Numbered from the stretch's first letter, positions 33,498-40,869 are shown. The stretch is 64,000 bases of DNA from Candidatus Gastranaerophilales bacterium (GCA_944324385.1 CALUWD010000001.1:1-64000); one strand, 5' to 3'. Notes: a model not told the origin generated them from the sequence alone. Made by a program: numbers and translations.

Positions 33498-35315
33498 ATG
33501 ACTTCTAATTATAGCAAGTACGATATGTTTGCTGCGTATAGAAACCCAGACCGCATTGGTAATATGATTCAAAATAAAATTTCAAATATTACTGAAAATG
33601 AATTTCTTTTTCCAAATGTTGATTATTCCCATGCGTACGATGATTTAATTGAAAAGTACTCAGATTTGTTTGATGGCAGCAGTAATTCTACTGAAGAAAC
33701 CGATGGCGACGGACAAAACGTTGATGGAGAAAATAATAGCGAGGGCGCTGAAGGAACTGAAGATGGCAAAGCTACCGAAGGAGGAACTGAAGATGGCAAA
33801 GCTACCGAAGGAGGAACTGAAGATGGCAAAGCTACCGAAGGAGGAACTGAAGAAGGAACAATTGCAACTGAGGAGCAAATGGAAGAACTGCGAGAAGCCT
33901 ATGAGCAAGTCGAAGATGAGCAAGGCTGGCTTGGTAAAGCTTGGAATGGTGTTAAAAATTTCTTTGGACACAGTAATGGTTCAGATGCTGTAGAGGAAGT
34001 TTTAGATAAAGCCGAAAACGGTGAAGTTACATACGAAGAAGCTGTTGAAAAATTAAATACTTATTCTTCAAAACAAGGCTCATTCGTTGATACTTTTGCA
34101 AACGTGACTTCAGGCCTAGCTGTTGCGCTTGGTGCTGTATTTTCCCCATTTAGCTTTGGTGCAACTTTAGCTATTGGTACAGCTGCAGGTGCTGCAATGA
34201 AAGTTGGAATTAAGGCATCAGACAAAGCGACAAATGATGTCGAAGGGGATTATAAATTAAAAGACTTTGCAAAAGATGGTTTAACTGGCGCTGTTAGTTC
34301 TGCTGTTACTGTTGCAACGGCAGGTATTGGTAGTACTGGTATTAATTTAGCAAAAGAAGGTGGCAAAGTTGCAATTAAGCAGGTAGCTGTTGAAGGTGCA
34401 AAAGCAGGTGCTAAGGCAGGTGCAATAGATGGTGGTGTTATGAGTGCTACAAATTATATTGCAGATGCTGCATTTGACGATGAGGAATTTAGTATTGGCG
34501 GACTTGCTAGTACTACACTAACAGGTACCGTAGGGGGTGCAGCAACCGGTGGCGTTGTAGGTGGTGTTGCATCGAGCCTAACTGCCCTTAAGGTCAATAA
34601 AAGTGCGGGTTCTTCAAAAGCTGCAAGTGAACTCTTTGAAGAAGCAAGCAATGAGACAGCTGATCAGACTACAAAAAATACTGCAAGGGAAGCTAGTGAG
34701 CAAACTATAAAAGATGTATCTAAGGGAACAACCGAGCAGGCTGCAGAAAATGCTGTGCAAGAAAATATTTTAACAGGAAAACAAAGGAAACAAGTTTATA
34801 AATCTAATGGAAAAGTGGCAAAAACACAGGTACAAAGAAATACTGTATTAAAAAACAAAGTTGAAAATAAAGAAATTTTAAATTTGCAAGATGCCTATAA
34901 GGCTGGTTTTGATGAGTCTGAAATTAGAGCGGCAGGTCTGTATAATAAGCTTGAAAAGGCAGGTACAACTGCAAAAGCTGCTGATGATATTTTGCAAAAT
35001 AGTACCGAGCAGGTTGCAACCCAAGGGGAAATAGATACAAGTGGGGAATCCTTAAAAAGTATTTCAGGTAAGATTAAGAAAACAACAAGAGCAAAAACTG
35101 CCATTACAAAAAGAGCTAAAAATTTAGCATCAAATGCTAAGAATTTAGCAAATATGACCCCAGTCGAGATGAAAGATGCTATTGCTGGTAAGGCTGGTGC
35201 TACAAAACAAGAATTTGTCGACGCATACAAATTGTTACAAGACACAGATGAATATAAAACAAATTTATTGTTCAGAAGTGTATTGGATAAAGCTTATGAT
35301 ACGATAGATTCGTAG
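33498..35315 (+). CDS. Acidic-linker, glycine-zipper-type protein of unknown function
   Basis: 605 residues from the ATG at 33498, which has an AGAGAGGA ribosome-binding site; an upstream in-frame start at 33384 has none. Layout: N-terminal region with NVDYSHAYDDL (40-50); acidic linker (about 60-128) with three perfect GTEDGKATEG units; a conserved-looking block starting WLGKAWNGVKNFFG; hydrophobic Gly/Ala-rich stretches (about 200-240, 270-300 and 330-370) that could insert in membranes; and a helical, lysine-rich C-terminal third. No signal peptide. The DYS motif is shared with the next gene. I infer a surface, secreted or toxin-like role but cannot name a function. Confidence 0.75.
   Translation: MTSNYSKYDMFAAYRNPDRIGNMIQNKISNITENEFLFPNVDYSHAYDDLIEKYSDLFDGSSNSTEETDGDGQNVDGENNSEGAEGTEDGKATEGGTEDGKATEGGTEDGKATEGGTEEGTIATEEQMEELREAYEQVEDEQGWLGKAWNGVKNFFGHSNGSDAVEEVLDKAENGEVTYEEAVEKLNTYSSKQGSFVDTFANVTSGLAVALGAVFSPFSFGATLAIGTAAGAAMKVGIKASDKATNDVEGDYKLKDFAKDGLTGAVSSAVTVATAGIGSTGINLAKEGGKVAIKQVAVEGAKAGAKAGAIDGGVMSATNYIADAAFDDEEFSIGGLASTTLTGTVGGAATGGVVGGVASSLTALKVNKSAGSSKAASELFEEASNETADQTTKNTAREASEQTIKDVSKGTTEQAAENAVQENILTGKQRKQVYKSNGKVAKTQVQRNTVLKNKVENKEILNLQDAYKAGFDESEIRAAGLYNKLEKAGTTAKAADDILQNSTEQVATQGEIDTSGESLKSISGKIKKTTRAKTAITKRAKNLASNAKNLANMTPVEMKDAIAGKAGATKQEFVDAYKLLQDTDEYKTNLLFRSVLDKAYDTIDS
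33751..33853 (+). repeat. 30-bp in-frame tandem repeat (three full copies and a partial fourth)
   Basis: Three near-perfect 30-bp units with core GGAACTGAAGATGGCAAAGC, encoding GTEDGKATEG, then a truncated copy. Because the unit is a multiple of 3, copy number can vary without breaking the gene. Confidence 0.92.
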
Positions 35316-35332
35316 TCTTGCATAAATGTTTT

Positions 35333-35369
35333 AATACACCACTCATTTTTTTGAGTGGTGTATTTTTGT
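35333..35369 (+). terminator. Strong intrinsic terminator after the 605-residue gene
   Basis: A 13-bp stem, AATACACCACTCA paired with TGAGTGGTGTATT, loop of six T, then a T run. It separates this gene from the following one. The rest of the gap to 35497 is A/T-rich and ends in an AAGGAGAG ribosome-binding site. Confidence 0.93.
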
Positions 35370-35496
35370 TAAGTTTTGTAAACACCTGTAAAGCAAGTCA
35401 GAGAGGCTATTTTAGAATTATTTATTAATTTAATGTCAATTTTTTAATGTAAATTTTTTTTATTTATATACGAGGAAAATTACTAAGGAGAGATTA

Positions 35497-35745
35497 ATGT
35501 CATCAAATCAGGGAACTACATCAGTTAATACCTTCACTGATAATAAGGTAATCGAATTTTCAAATGGGCAAAATAGTTCAATTGCATTGTCGCAAGACAA
35601 TTCTAATGTAATTATTTTTGGCAACGATTCAAATTCATTATCAAATTTAAATACTGATTATTCAAGCCCTTATGACAGCGTTTTGATGATAATTCAAGTA
35701 CTACAAGCAATAATTCTTCAGTGCAAAATTACATGTCTAATATAA
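35497..35745 (+). pseudogene. 5' fragment of the annexin-like gene (frameshifted)
   Basis: 82 codons from an ATG with a strong AAGGAGA site 6 bases upstream. It reads sensibly through NLNTDYSSPYDSV and then, after the T run at 35681-35684, continues as LMIIQVLQAIILQ to a stop. One extra base at that run would read FDDNSSTTSNNSS and join the downstream frame without a stop. The start signals belong to the whole gene, so I read 35497-36545 as one gene of about 350 residues broken by a 1-base loss. Sequencing error, true inactivation or phase change cannot be separated from sequence alone. Confidence 0.7.
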
Positions 35746-36545
35746 ACGCGTTTGCAGGTTATGAAAATACTTCCTCTTTGTTTGATGACATAGATTATTC
35801 TGCACCATATAATAAAGTTTTGGATAATTTCTTTGCTAGTATTTCAAAGTCTGATGAAGGAAAACAAACCGAAGGAGCCGAAGGCGCGGAAGGTGCCAAT
35901 GAAGAAGAAAAGACAGAAGAAACTAAAGAAGAAGAAAAGACAGAAGAAACTAAAGAAGAAGAAAAGACAGAAGAAACTAAAGAAGAATCGGAAACTGAAT
36001 ATACTGAAGAAGAACAAATTGCTATATACAATGCAGTAGAAGATATACTTGACGCCAGCGTAAGAATGTCTGGTACAGATGAAAAATCTTTAGTGGATGT
36101 TTTATCTGATGAAAACTTATCACCTAAGCTTATGAAAGCAGTTCAAGAAGAACTAACAAATCAAGGTTATGATATTTTTGACATAATAAGAAGTGAAACC
36201 TCAGGTTCTACTGAAGATGTTCTTGAAGGTTACGCACTTGCAAAATTGGGCGGTAAAACAAAAGAAACCAAAACAGAGCTAGAATCATATGAAAAATACG
36301 AAAATATGAACAAAGATTCTGTTGAGTACCAAAAATATATAAGAAATTGCATGAGTTTATTTAGGCAGGCTGTAAATGGCCCAGGAACAGATGAAAAGGT
36401 TTTAACTTATATTATGAGTTTACCTGAGGATATTCGTTCAGATGTTGAAGCAAAATATAATGAAAAGTATTCTGACGAGCGCGATTTTATGCAAAGAGGC
36501 AAAGATGAAACAGGAGGTTTAATACATACTGAATTTTATAATTAG
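35721..36545 (+). CDS. Annexin-like repeat protein with acidic repeat linker (3' part of frameshifted gene)
   Basis: 274 residues from a GTG at 35721, but no ribosome-binding site, so the true start is probably 35497. It has DIDYSAPYNKVL (24-34); an acidic linker (about 45-98) with three EEKTEETKE units; and two annexin-type repeats. Repeat one is about 100-162, with SGTDEKSL and a distal SETSG at 158-162. Repeat two is about 206-266, with GPGTDEKVL (220-228) and DETGG at 262-266. The GxGTD loop and distal Glu are the calcium/phospholipid site of annexins; repeat one has Met-Ser in place of Gly-x. Annexins are rare in bacteria. The E/K/T linker suggests an extended, possibly surface protein. 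Function inferred only. Confidence 0.72.
   Translation: MQNYMSNINAFAGYENTSSLFDDIDYSAPYNKVLDNFFASISKSDEGKQTEGAEGAEGANEEEKTEETKEEEKTEETKEEEKTEETKEESETEYTEEEQIAIYNAVEDILDASVRMSGTDEKSLVDVLSDENLSPKLMKAVQEELTNQGYDIFDIIRSETSGSTEDVLEGYALAKLGGKTKETKTELESYEKYENMNKDSVEYQKYIRNCMSLFRQAVNGPGTDEKVLTYIMSLPEDIRSDVEAKYNEKYSDERDFMQRGKDETGGLIHTEFYN
35901..35984 (+). repeat. 27-bp in-frame tandem repeat
   Basis: Three copies of a 27-bp unit with core GAAGAAAAGACAGAAGAAAC encode EEKTEETKE. Like the 30-bp array in the previous gene, it lies just after the DYS motif and preserves frame. Confidence 0.9.
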
Positions 36546-36571
36546 ATATGCCAAAAAAAATATTTTAATTG

Positions 36572-36602
36572 TATAATACTCCTTGTATAAGGAGTATTTT
36601 TT
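36572..36602 (+). promoter_or_regulatory. Overlapping -10 box, 10-bp stem hairpin and ribosome-binding site before the DUF151 gene
   Basis: TATAAT is at 36572-36577. A perfect hairpin AATACTCCTT-gtat-AAGGAGTATT (36575-36598) follows and is trailed by T residues. Its right arm contains AAGGAG, 8 bases before the ATG at 36603. It works as a terminator for readthrough from upstream and can hide the ribosome-binding site, while transcripts started here lack the left arm. Confidence 0.75.
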
Positions 36603-37115
36603 ATGATTGAAATGAGAGTTATGGGAATTGCACTTGATACCAGAAGTGGTTCACCCATAGTTGTATTAAACGACCTTGAAAACAGACGTGCTTTGCCTAT
36701 TTGGATAGGTTCAGCTGAAGCCAGCTCTATTATTAGAAAAATTGAAAATATACCATCAACAAGACCTATGACCCATGATTTATTTTTAAGTTTTTCAGAG
36801 TCAACAGGTTATGAAATAACAAAGATTGAGATAAATGATGTTGATGAGCAGACATATTTTTCAACAATTTATCTGTATAATTCAAATCTTGATAAAGAAG
36901 CACAAATTGACGCTAGACCCTCTGATGCTATTGCTATAGCAATTAGGGCTGAGGTGCCGATTTACGTTACTGAGGCGGTTTTGGCTTCTGGAGTTGTTTC
37001 GACTGATACTCAAAAAGACGAAGAAGAAGCGGCTGAATTTAAAAACTTTATAAAGGACATAAAACCTTCAGATTTTGAAAAAATGTTGAAAAATAACTTT
37101 GAGTCTGATCAGTAG
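36603..37115 (+). CDS. Bifunctional nuclease family protein (DUF151/BFN)
   Basis: 170 residues. MRVMGIALDTRSGSPIVVLND, LPIWIGSAEASSI, MTHDLFLS and DARPSDAIAIAIRAEVPIYV are the family motifs. The fold is related to plant bifunctional nucleases and is common in cyanobacteria, actinobacteria and others. A C-terminal acidic tail of about 35 residues is added. Natural substrate unknown. It has its own promoter and an AAGGAG site within a hairpin. Confidence 0.93.
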   Translation: MIEMRVMGIALDTRSGSPIVVLNDLENRRALPIWIGSAEASSIIRKIENIPSTRPMTHDLFLSFSESTGYEITKIEINDVDEQTYFSTIYLYNSNLDKEAQIDARPSDAIAIAIRAEVPIYVTEAVLASGVVSTDTQKDEEEAAEFKNFIKDIKPSDFEKMLKNNFESDQ

Positions 37116-37282
37116 TCATTTTGTATATAGTTTTTGATTTCTTTAATATCAAGAATTATCGTATTTAAAATCTCGCACAGACTGATTTTGTGCTCTCTAA
37201 AGGTAAAACTCGAGCGCAAGAATTCTTTTTGCAATGTTTTTAATCCAATAAAATTTCGAGTTGCAAAATTTTGATATTTCAT
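37109..37282 (-). CDS. Possible small protein, 57 residues
   Basis: An open frame, MKYQNFATRNFIGLKTL onward, fills the gap between the DUF151 and DUF1858 genes on the opposite strand. Composition resembles coding sequence and the predicted C-terminal half is helical. It has no ribosome-binding site and overlaps the DUF151 stop by 7 bases. It could be a real small gene or chance; no family recognised. Confidence 0.3.
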   Translation of the reverse strand: MKYQNFATRNFIGLKTLQKEFLRSSFTFREHKISLCEILNTIILDIKEIKNYIQNDY

Positions 37283-37321
37283 AGTAGAATATTAATAATC
37301 AGATAAAAAAAGGCAATATTA

Positions 37322-37528
37322 ATGGGTAAAGTTACTAAAGAAATGGGTATTATAGAGATTGTGCAAAATCATCCTGAAAGTTTGGAAGTTTTTGCAAAGT
37401 ATGGTCTTGGCTGCATTGGTTGCGCTGCTGCAAGATTTGAAAACTTGGAAGCTGGTGCTAAAGTTCATGGTGTTGACCCTGAACAAATGGTTGCAGAAAT
37501 TAATGAGTTAATTGAAAAAAACAGCTAG
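37322..37528 (+). CDS. DUF1858 (hybrid-cluster-associated redox) domain protein
   Basis: 68 residues. The single DUF1858 domain has the GLGCIGCAAA motif, with redox or metal cysteines 31 and 34. Relatives occur alone or fused to hybrid cluster or ScdA/RIC-type proteins and are thought to act in redox or Fe-S/nitrosative stress handling. It is a stand-alone copy here and not in an operon. A TAGAAT box lies at 37285 and an AAGGCAA weak site precedes the ATG. Confidence 0.9.
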   Translation: MGKVTKEMGIIEIVQNHPESLEVFAKYGLGCIGCAAARFENLEAGAKVHGVDPEQMVAEINELIEKNS

Positions 37529-37576
37529 ACAATAAAATATTTTTATATTAGAATAAAAAAGCTCGAATGAGCTTAA

Positions 37577-37666
37577 GCCCTGGTGGTGGAATCGGTAGAC
37601 ACGTTGGACTTAAAATCCAATGGGGCTAATAACCTCGTGCCAGTTCAAGTCTGGCCCAGGGCACCA
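37577..37666 (+). tRNA. tRNA-Leu (anticodon TAA)
   Basis: A class II tRNA of 87 bases plus an encoded CCA. The acceptor is GCCCTGG/CCAGGGC. The anticodon stem TTGGA/TCCAA has loop CTTAAAA, giving TAA. A long variable arm (about TGGGGCTAATAACCTCG) and T arm TGCCAG-TTCAAGT-CTGGC follow. Unlike the Pro and Arg tRNAs here, it encodes CCA and has no flanking partial copies. Confidence 0.95.
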
Positions 37667-37670
37667 TAAA

Positions 37671-37693
37671 ACCCGCTATTCGCGGGTTTTTTA
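37671..37693 (+). terminator. Intrinsic terminator after tRNA-Leu
   Basis: ACCCGC-tattc-GCGGGT with a T run of six. It also faces the convergent sigma factor gene that ends at 37708. Confidence 0.93.
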
Positions 37694-37707
37694 TTTTTTA
37701 TATAACT

Positions 37708-38322
37708 TTAGATAATGTCGCTGTTTATTAACTCGTCTTTAATTTTATCTAAACCGGTTTTTATTATTCTTGAAATCCTTGAAGGAGAAATTGAAAACTC
37801 GTCAGATAATTCGTGCAGTTTTTTTTCTTGGAAAAACTTTGACTCAATAAGTTCTCTTTCGCGCCTTGGTAAATTAGAAATAGCTTTTTTAATTGCGTTT
37901 GAAATCTGTTGAAACTCGTATGATTCTTCAGGATTTTTTCTTGCATCCTTCACTTCAAAAGGTACATCATTTTCCAGCATGTCATCCGTTGAGATTATAG
38001 TTTTATATATGGCTTCTCTTATCTCGTTTGCCTGTTCTTTGGTTGTATTTTGTTTTACACCGTGCCAACGATAACGACGCCTCAACTCGTTTCTAATTGC
38101 CCACTTTATGGCAGTTGATATATAAGAATCGTTATATAAATCTTTTTTTTCTTCTGAACACAGTATATTTACTGTCTGTATGCCAATGTTAATAAGTTCG
38201 TCAAATTCAATTAAATGTTGTGAAGATACGCTTTTGTATTCTACCTTGGCTATTTTATTTATAAGGTCAAGATAGCTCCTCAACTTAGCGTTCTTTTCAA
38301 TTTTTTGTTTTATGTTTTCCAT
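37708..38322 (-). CDS. Sigma-70 family RNA polymerase sigma factor
   Basis: 204 residues. Region 2 is present as LIEFDELINIGIQTV and YISTAIKWAIRNELRRRYR, lacking a strong region 1 and 3. Region 4 is about residues 140-200: LPRRERELIESKFFQEKKLHELSDEFSISPSRISRI. The size and layout are those of an alternative sigma factor of the FliA/SigF-like or ECF-intermediate kind. No anti-sigma gene is adjacent. It lies divergently to the rplJ leader. Confidence 0.9.
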   Translation of the reverse strand: MENIKQKIEKNAKLRSYLDLINKIAKVEYKSVSSQHLIEFDELINIGIQTVNILCSEEKKDLYNDSYISTAIKWAIRNELRRRYRWHGVKQNTTKEQANEIREAIYKTIISTDDMLENDVPFEVKDARKNPEESYEFQQISNAIKKAISNLPRRERELIESKFFQEKKLHELSDEFSISPSRISRIIKTGLDKIKDELINSDII

Positions 38323-38465
38323 CTTGTCTACCAGAGTAAATATAATAACAAAAAAAGTTCATTTGTCATTATTATTTTACAAAATTTTAATATATTTTTT
38401 TAATAATGTCTGTATATACTTATATATATTGCTATATACCAACTTTACAATTTTAACATTTATTG

Positions 38466-38494
38466 TTGACTGTAGGTTTTTTTTAATGTAAAGT
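38466..38494 (+). promoter_or_regulatory. Promoter for rplJL
   Basis: TTGACT at 38466-38471 and TAAAGT at 38489-38494, spaced by 17 bases. It is one of the few clear -35/-10 promoters in the window. The 140 bases between the divergent sigma gene and this site are A/T-rich with no other feature. Confidence 0.65.
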
Positions 38495-38506
38495 TGTTTT
38501 GTACCC

Positions 38507-38632
38507 AAGACAGTCGGCGCCTTGGCTTAATATCCGACCCAGGTAACAGAAAAGTTTAATATGCTCTTTTGTTATTGTTTTGCGTGTACATAGTCGCAAA
38601 ACTTTTTAGTATTTGCGCATACCCTTTAGAAA
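38507..38632 (+). ncRNA. Ribosomal protein L10 leader
   Basis: The transcript start includes AAGACAGTCGG, then CTTAATATCCGACCCAGGT, which matches the conserved core of L10 leaders where L10(L12)4 binds its own mRNA to control rplJL. Further on, a hairpin GTTTTGCG/CGCAAAAC (about 38577-38601) lies before the AAAGGAG of rplJ. A covariance-model search would confirm it. Confidence 0.75.
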
Positions 38633-38644
38633 GGAGCACAATAA

Positions 38645-39163
38645 ATGTCAACAAAGGCTTTTAAGAACGAAAAAATCGAATATTTTAAAAAGCAGTTTGA
38701 ACAAGCTAAAGTTGCAGTTATTACTGATTACAGAGGTCTTTCTGTTGAAGAAATTACTGAACTTCGCCGTGAATTGCAAAAACAAAATGCCGATTATACC
38801 GTTACAAAAAACACTTTGTGTAAAATTGCTTCTAAAGGTACAAATTTTGAAGTTGTTGAAAGCTTGCTTGAAGGCCCTAAGGCTATTGCTTTTGGTTTTG
38901 GCGATGAAGTAAGCGCAGCTAAAGTTGTAGCTAAATTTATCAAAGAAAACAAAAAAGGTGAAATCACTGGCGCTGTTTTAGATGGTAAATTATTAAGTGC
39001 ACAAGAAGCACAACAACTTGCAAAAATGCCTTCAAAAGAAGAACTTTACGCAAAAATTCTTGGCTCTATCAACTCACCAGCTTCTGGCATTGTTTACAGC
39101 GTAAATGGTGTTATGAGCGCGTTAGTTAGAGCAATTGACGCTGTTGCAAAACAAAAAGCGTAA
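38645..39163 (+). CDS. rplJ: 50S ribosomal protein L10
   Basis: 172 residues. STKAFKNEKIEYFKKQFEQAKVAVITDYRGLSVEEITELRREL is standard, along with the TVTKNTLCKIA segment and the C-terminal helix that anchors L7/L12 dimers. AAAGGAG is 6 bases before the ATG. Upstream there is no rplK-rplA; the gene has its own promoter and leader. It is followed 44 bases later by rplL. Confidence 0.97.
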   Translation: MSTKAFKNEKIEYFKKQFEQAKVAVITDYRGLSVEEITELRRELQKQNADYTVTKNTLCKIASKGTNFEVVESLLEGPKAIAFGFGDEVSAAKVVAKFIKENKKGEITGAVLDGKLLSAQEAQQLAKMPSKEELYAKILGSINSPASGIVYSVNGVMSALVRAIDAVAKQKA

Positions 39164-39207
39164 ACAATTAATTGTAAACACTAAATTATTATTGAAAGGA
39201 TAACAAA

Positions 39208-39588
39208 ATGAGCAACGTAGAAACAATTTTAGAATCTATTGAAAAATTAACTCTTATCGAAGCAGCTGAATTAGTAAAAGCTATGGAAGAAAAATTTGGC
39301 GTATCTGCAGCAGCTCCTGTAGCAGTTGCAGCAGCAGCTCCAGCAGCAGGCGCAGCAGAAGCAGGTGCTGAAGAAGCTTCTGAAGTAACAGTTGTATTAG
39401 CATCAGCTGGCGCTAACAAAATTCCAGTACTTAAAATCGTTCGTGAAATCACTGGCCTTGGCTTAAAAGAAGCTAAAGACTTAGTTGATGGCGCTCCAAA
39501 ACCAATCAAAGAAAACGTTAAAAAAGAAGAAGCTGCTGAAATGAAGAAAAAACTTGAAGAAGCAGGCGCTACTGTTGAATTGAAATAG
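39208..39588 (+). CDS. rplL: 50S ribosomal protein L7/L12
   Basis: 126 residues. N-terminal dimerisation helices ([28 protein letters not shown]), an Ala-rich flexible hinge (about 35-55) and the C-terminal globular domain ([29 protein letters not shown]). It is part of the ribosomal stalk that recruits translation factors. A strong terminator follows at once, so rpoBC is not downstream as it is in many bacteria. Confidence 0.98.
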   Translation: MSNVETILESIEKLTLIEAAELVKAMEEKFGVSAAAPVAVAAAAPAAGAAEAGAEEASEVTVVLASAGANKIPVLKIVREITGLGLKEAKDLVDGAPKPIKENVKKEEAAEMKKKLEEAGATVELK

Positions 39589-39610
39589 TAAAGCTTTTAT
39601 AAGTTTTAAA

Positions 39611-39638
39611 AAGCGGATGAATTTCATCCGCTTTTTTT
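39611..39638 (+). terminator. Intrinsic terminator after rplL
   Basis: AAGCGGATG-aattt-CATCCGCTT, a 9-bp stem followed by seven T. It separates rplL from the next gene. Confidence 0.95.
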
Positions 39639-39673
39639 GTTTCCTTTTTCTTTTTTTGTGCAACAATAATCTT

Positions 39674-40819
39674 ATGAGCGAAAATAAAGACAAAAAAATA
39701 AAAGTTGCATTCCCTCACATGGGAACAATTTACATTGCTTGGGCGGCAGCGTTAAAAAAAATGGGCATTGAGCCTTATATCCCTCCTTATACAAGTAAAA
39801 AAACCCTATCATTGGGTACAAAAAATTCTCCTGAGGCTATTTGCTTGCCTTATAAGCTTATATTGGGCAATTTTATTGAAGCAATTGAAGGTGGGGCGGA
39901 TTATGTTGCAATGATTTCTTCCCCCGGGATTTGCAGGCTTGGTGAATATGGAAAAAGCATTAAAGGTGTGCTTGAAGATATGGGCTATCATGCAAACTAT
40001 ATCGAGCTTTCACTGTATGATGGCTTTCGCGGAATGTATGATTTTTTAGTTAATCTTACCGGTTCAAAAGATATTGTAAGAATTATCCGCGCTATAAATA
40101 TTGCTGTTAGAAAAGTTTTTGCAATGGATGAATTGCAAAGTTTTCTATCTTACCATAGAGCGCGTGAAATAAACTTTGGTGACAGCGAAAAAGCTCATAA
40201 GCGTGCGCTGAAGTACATTATGGAGGCGAACACCTCACATGAATTAAAAAAAGCTTTAAAAAAAGGCTTGGCTGAAATTTCAAATGTTAAAATTGACCCT
40301 AATAGAGATGTTTTGAGGGTAGATTTAACCGGCGAGATTTTTCTTGTTTTAGACAGTTTTTCTAATCAAAATATAGAGCGCGAACTGGGTAAATTAGGTG
40401 TACAAGTCCGCCGTAGTCTTACTGTTAGCGGATTTTTAAAAGACGCAATAGTTCCAAAAATGTGTAAACGTGGCGAAACTCACTTGGAACGTGCCTATAG
40501 AATGGCAAAACCATATTTAATGCGCGATATCGGTGGTGACGCACTTGAGTGCATTAGCGATGTTATGTATGCTCAAGAAAAAGGCACAGACGGTCTTATT
40601 CACGTATCGCCTTTTACTTGCATGCCTGAAATTATGTCACAAAATATTTTTCCAAAAATGCGTGAAGATGTTAACTTGCCAATTTTAAGTTTAATAATGG
40701 ATGAACAAACTGGAAAAGCAGGTTACATTACCCGTCTTGAGGCATTTGTTGACTTAATGCGCAGAAAAAAACGTCGCAATGCTATACAAAATCAACCTAA
40801 AGAGCCAGTCGCAAAATAA
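39674..40819 (+). CDS. 2-hydroxyacyl-CoA dehydratase-type protein (CoA activase-related, DUF2229-like)
   Basis: 381 residues from ATG 39674; an upstream in-frame start would fall in the terminator. The sequence begins KIKVAFPHMGTIYIAWAAAL and carries SPEAICLPYKLILGNFIEA, SSPGICRLGEYG, and near the end SPFTCMPEIMSQNIFP with ILSLIMDEQTGKAGYITRLEAF. These are blocks of the HgdB/BcrC-like fold found in CoA-dehydratases and in large activase-fused proteins. The several cysteines could ligate a [4Fe-4S] cluster. The activase ATPase itself is not in the window. Function unknown; likely anaerobic redox role. Confidence 0.8.
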   Translation: MSENKDKKIKVAFPHMGTIYIAWAAALKKMGIEPYIPPYTSKKTLSLGTKNSPEAICLPYKLILGNFIEAIEGGADYVAMISSPGICRLGEYGKSIKGVLEDMGYHANYIELSLYDGFRGMYDFLVNLTGSKDIVRIIRAINIAVRKVFAMDELQSFLSYHRAREINFGDSEKAHKRALKYIMEANTSHELKKALKKGLAEISNVKIDPNRDVLRVDLTGEIFLVLDSFSNQNIERELGKLGVQVRRSLTVSGFLKDAIVPKMCKRGETHLERAYRMAKPYLMRDIGGDALECISDVMYAQEKGTDGLIHVSPFTCMPEIMSQNIFPKMREDVNLPILSLIMDEQTGKAGYITRLEAFVDLMRRKKRRNAIQNQPKEPVAK

Positions 40820-40854
40820 ATTAGACAAAGTGCGATTATATCTTTTTCGTAATG

Positions 40855-40863
40855 TGATATAAT
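40855..40863 (+). promoter_or_regulatory. Extended -10 for oppD
   Basis: TG-a-TATAAT ends 6 bases before the ATG at 40870. There is no space for a ribosome-binding site, so the mRNA would be leaderless. Confidence 0.55.
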
Positions 40864-40869
40864 TTTTCT

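Noticed and set aside
33623-33971. Reverse and alternate-frame repeats (Pro/Ser-rich and Phe/Ser-rich frames) in the acidic linker region
   Set aside because: They are shadows of the in-frame 30-bp repeat of the 605-residue protein, which has the ribosome-binding site and coding composition.
33498-35315. Phage tail tape-measure or prophage gene
   Set aside because: Glycine/alanine-rich hydrophobic stretches suggested it, but there are no other phage genes, integrase or attachment repeats nearby.
35680-35690. Programmed -1 ribosomal frameshift
   Set aside because: The site has only four T and no canonical slippery heptamer or obvious downstream structure; a one-base loss is simpler.
35795-36039. 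Reverse-strand Ser/Val-rich frame and plus-strand Lys-rich frame over the 27-bp repeat
   Set aside because: Shadow frames of the acidic linker in the annexin-like gene.
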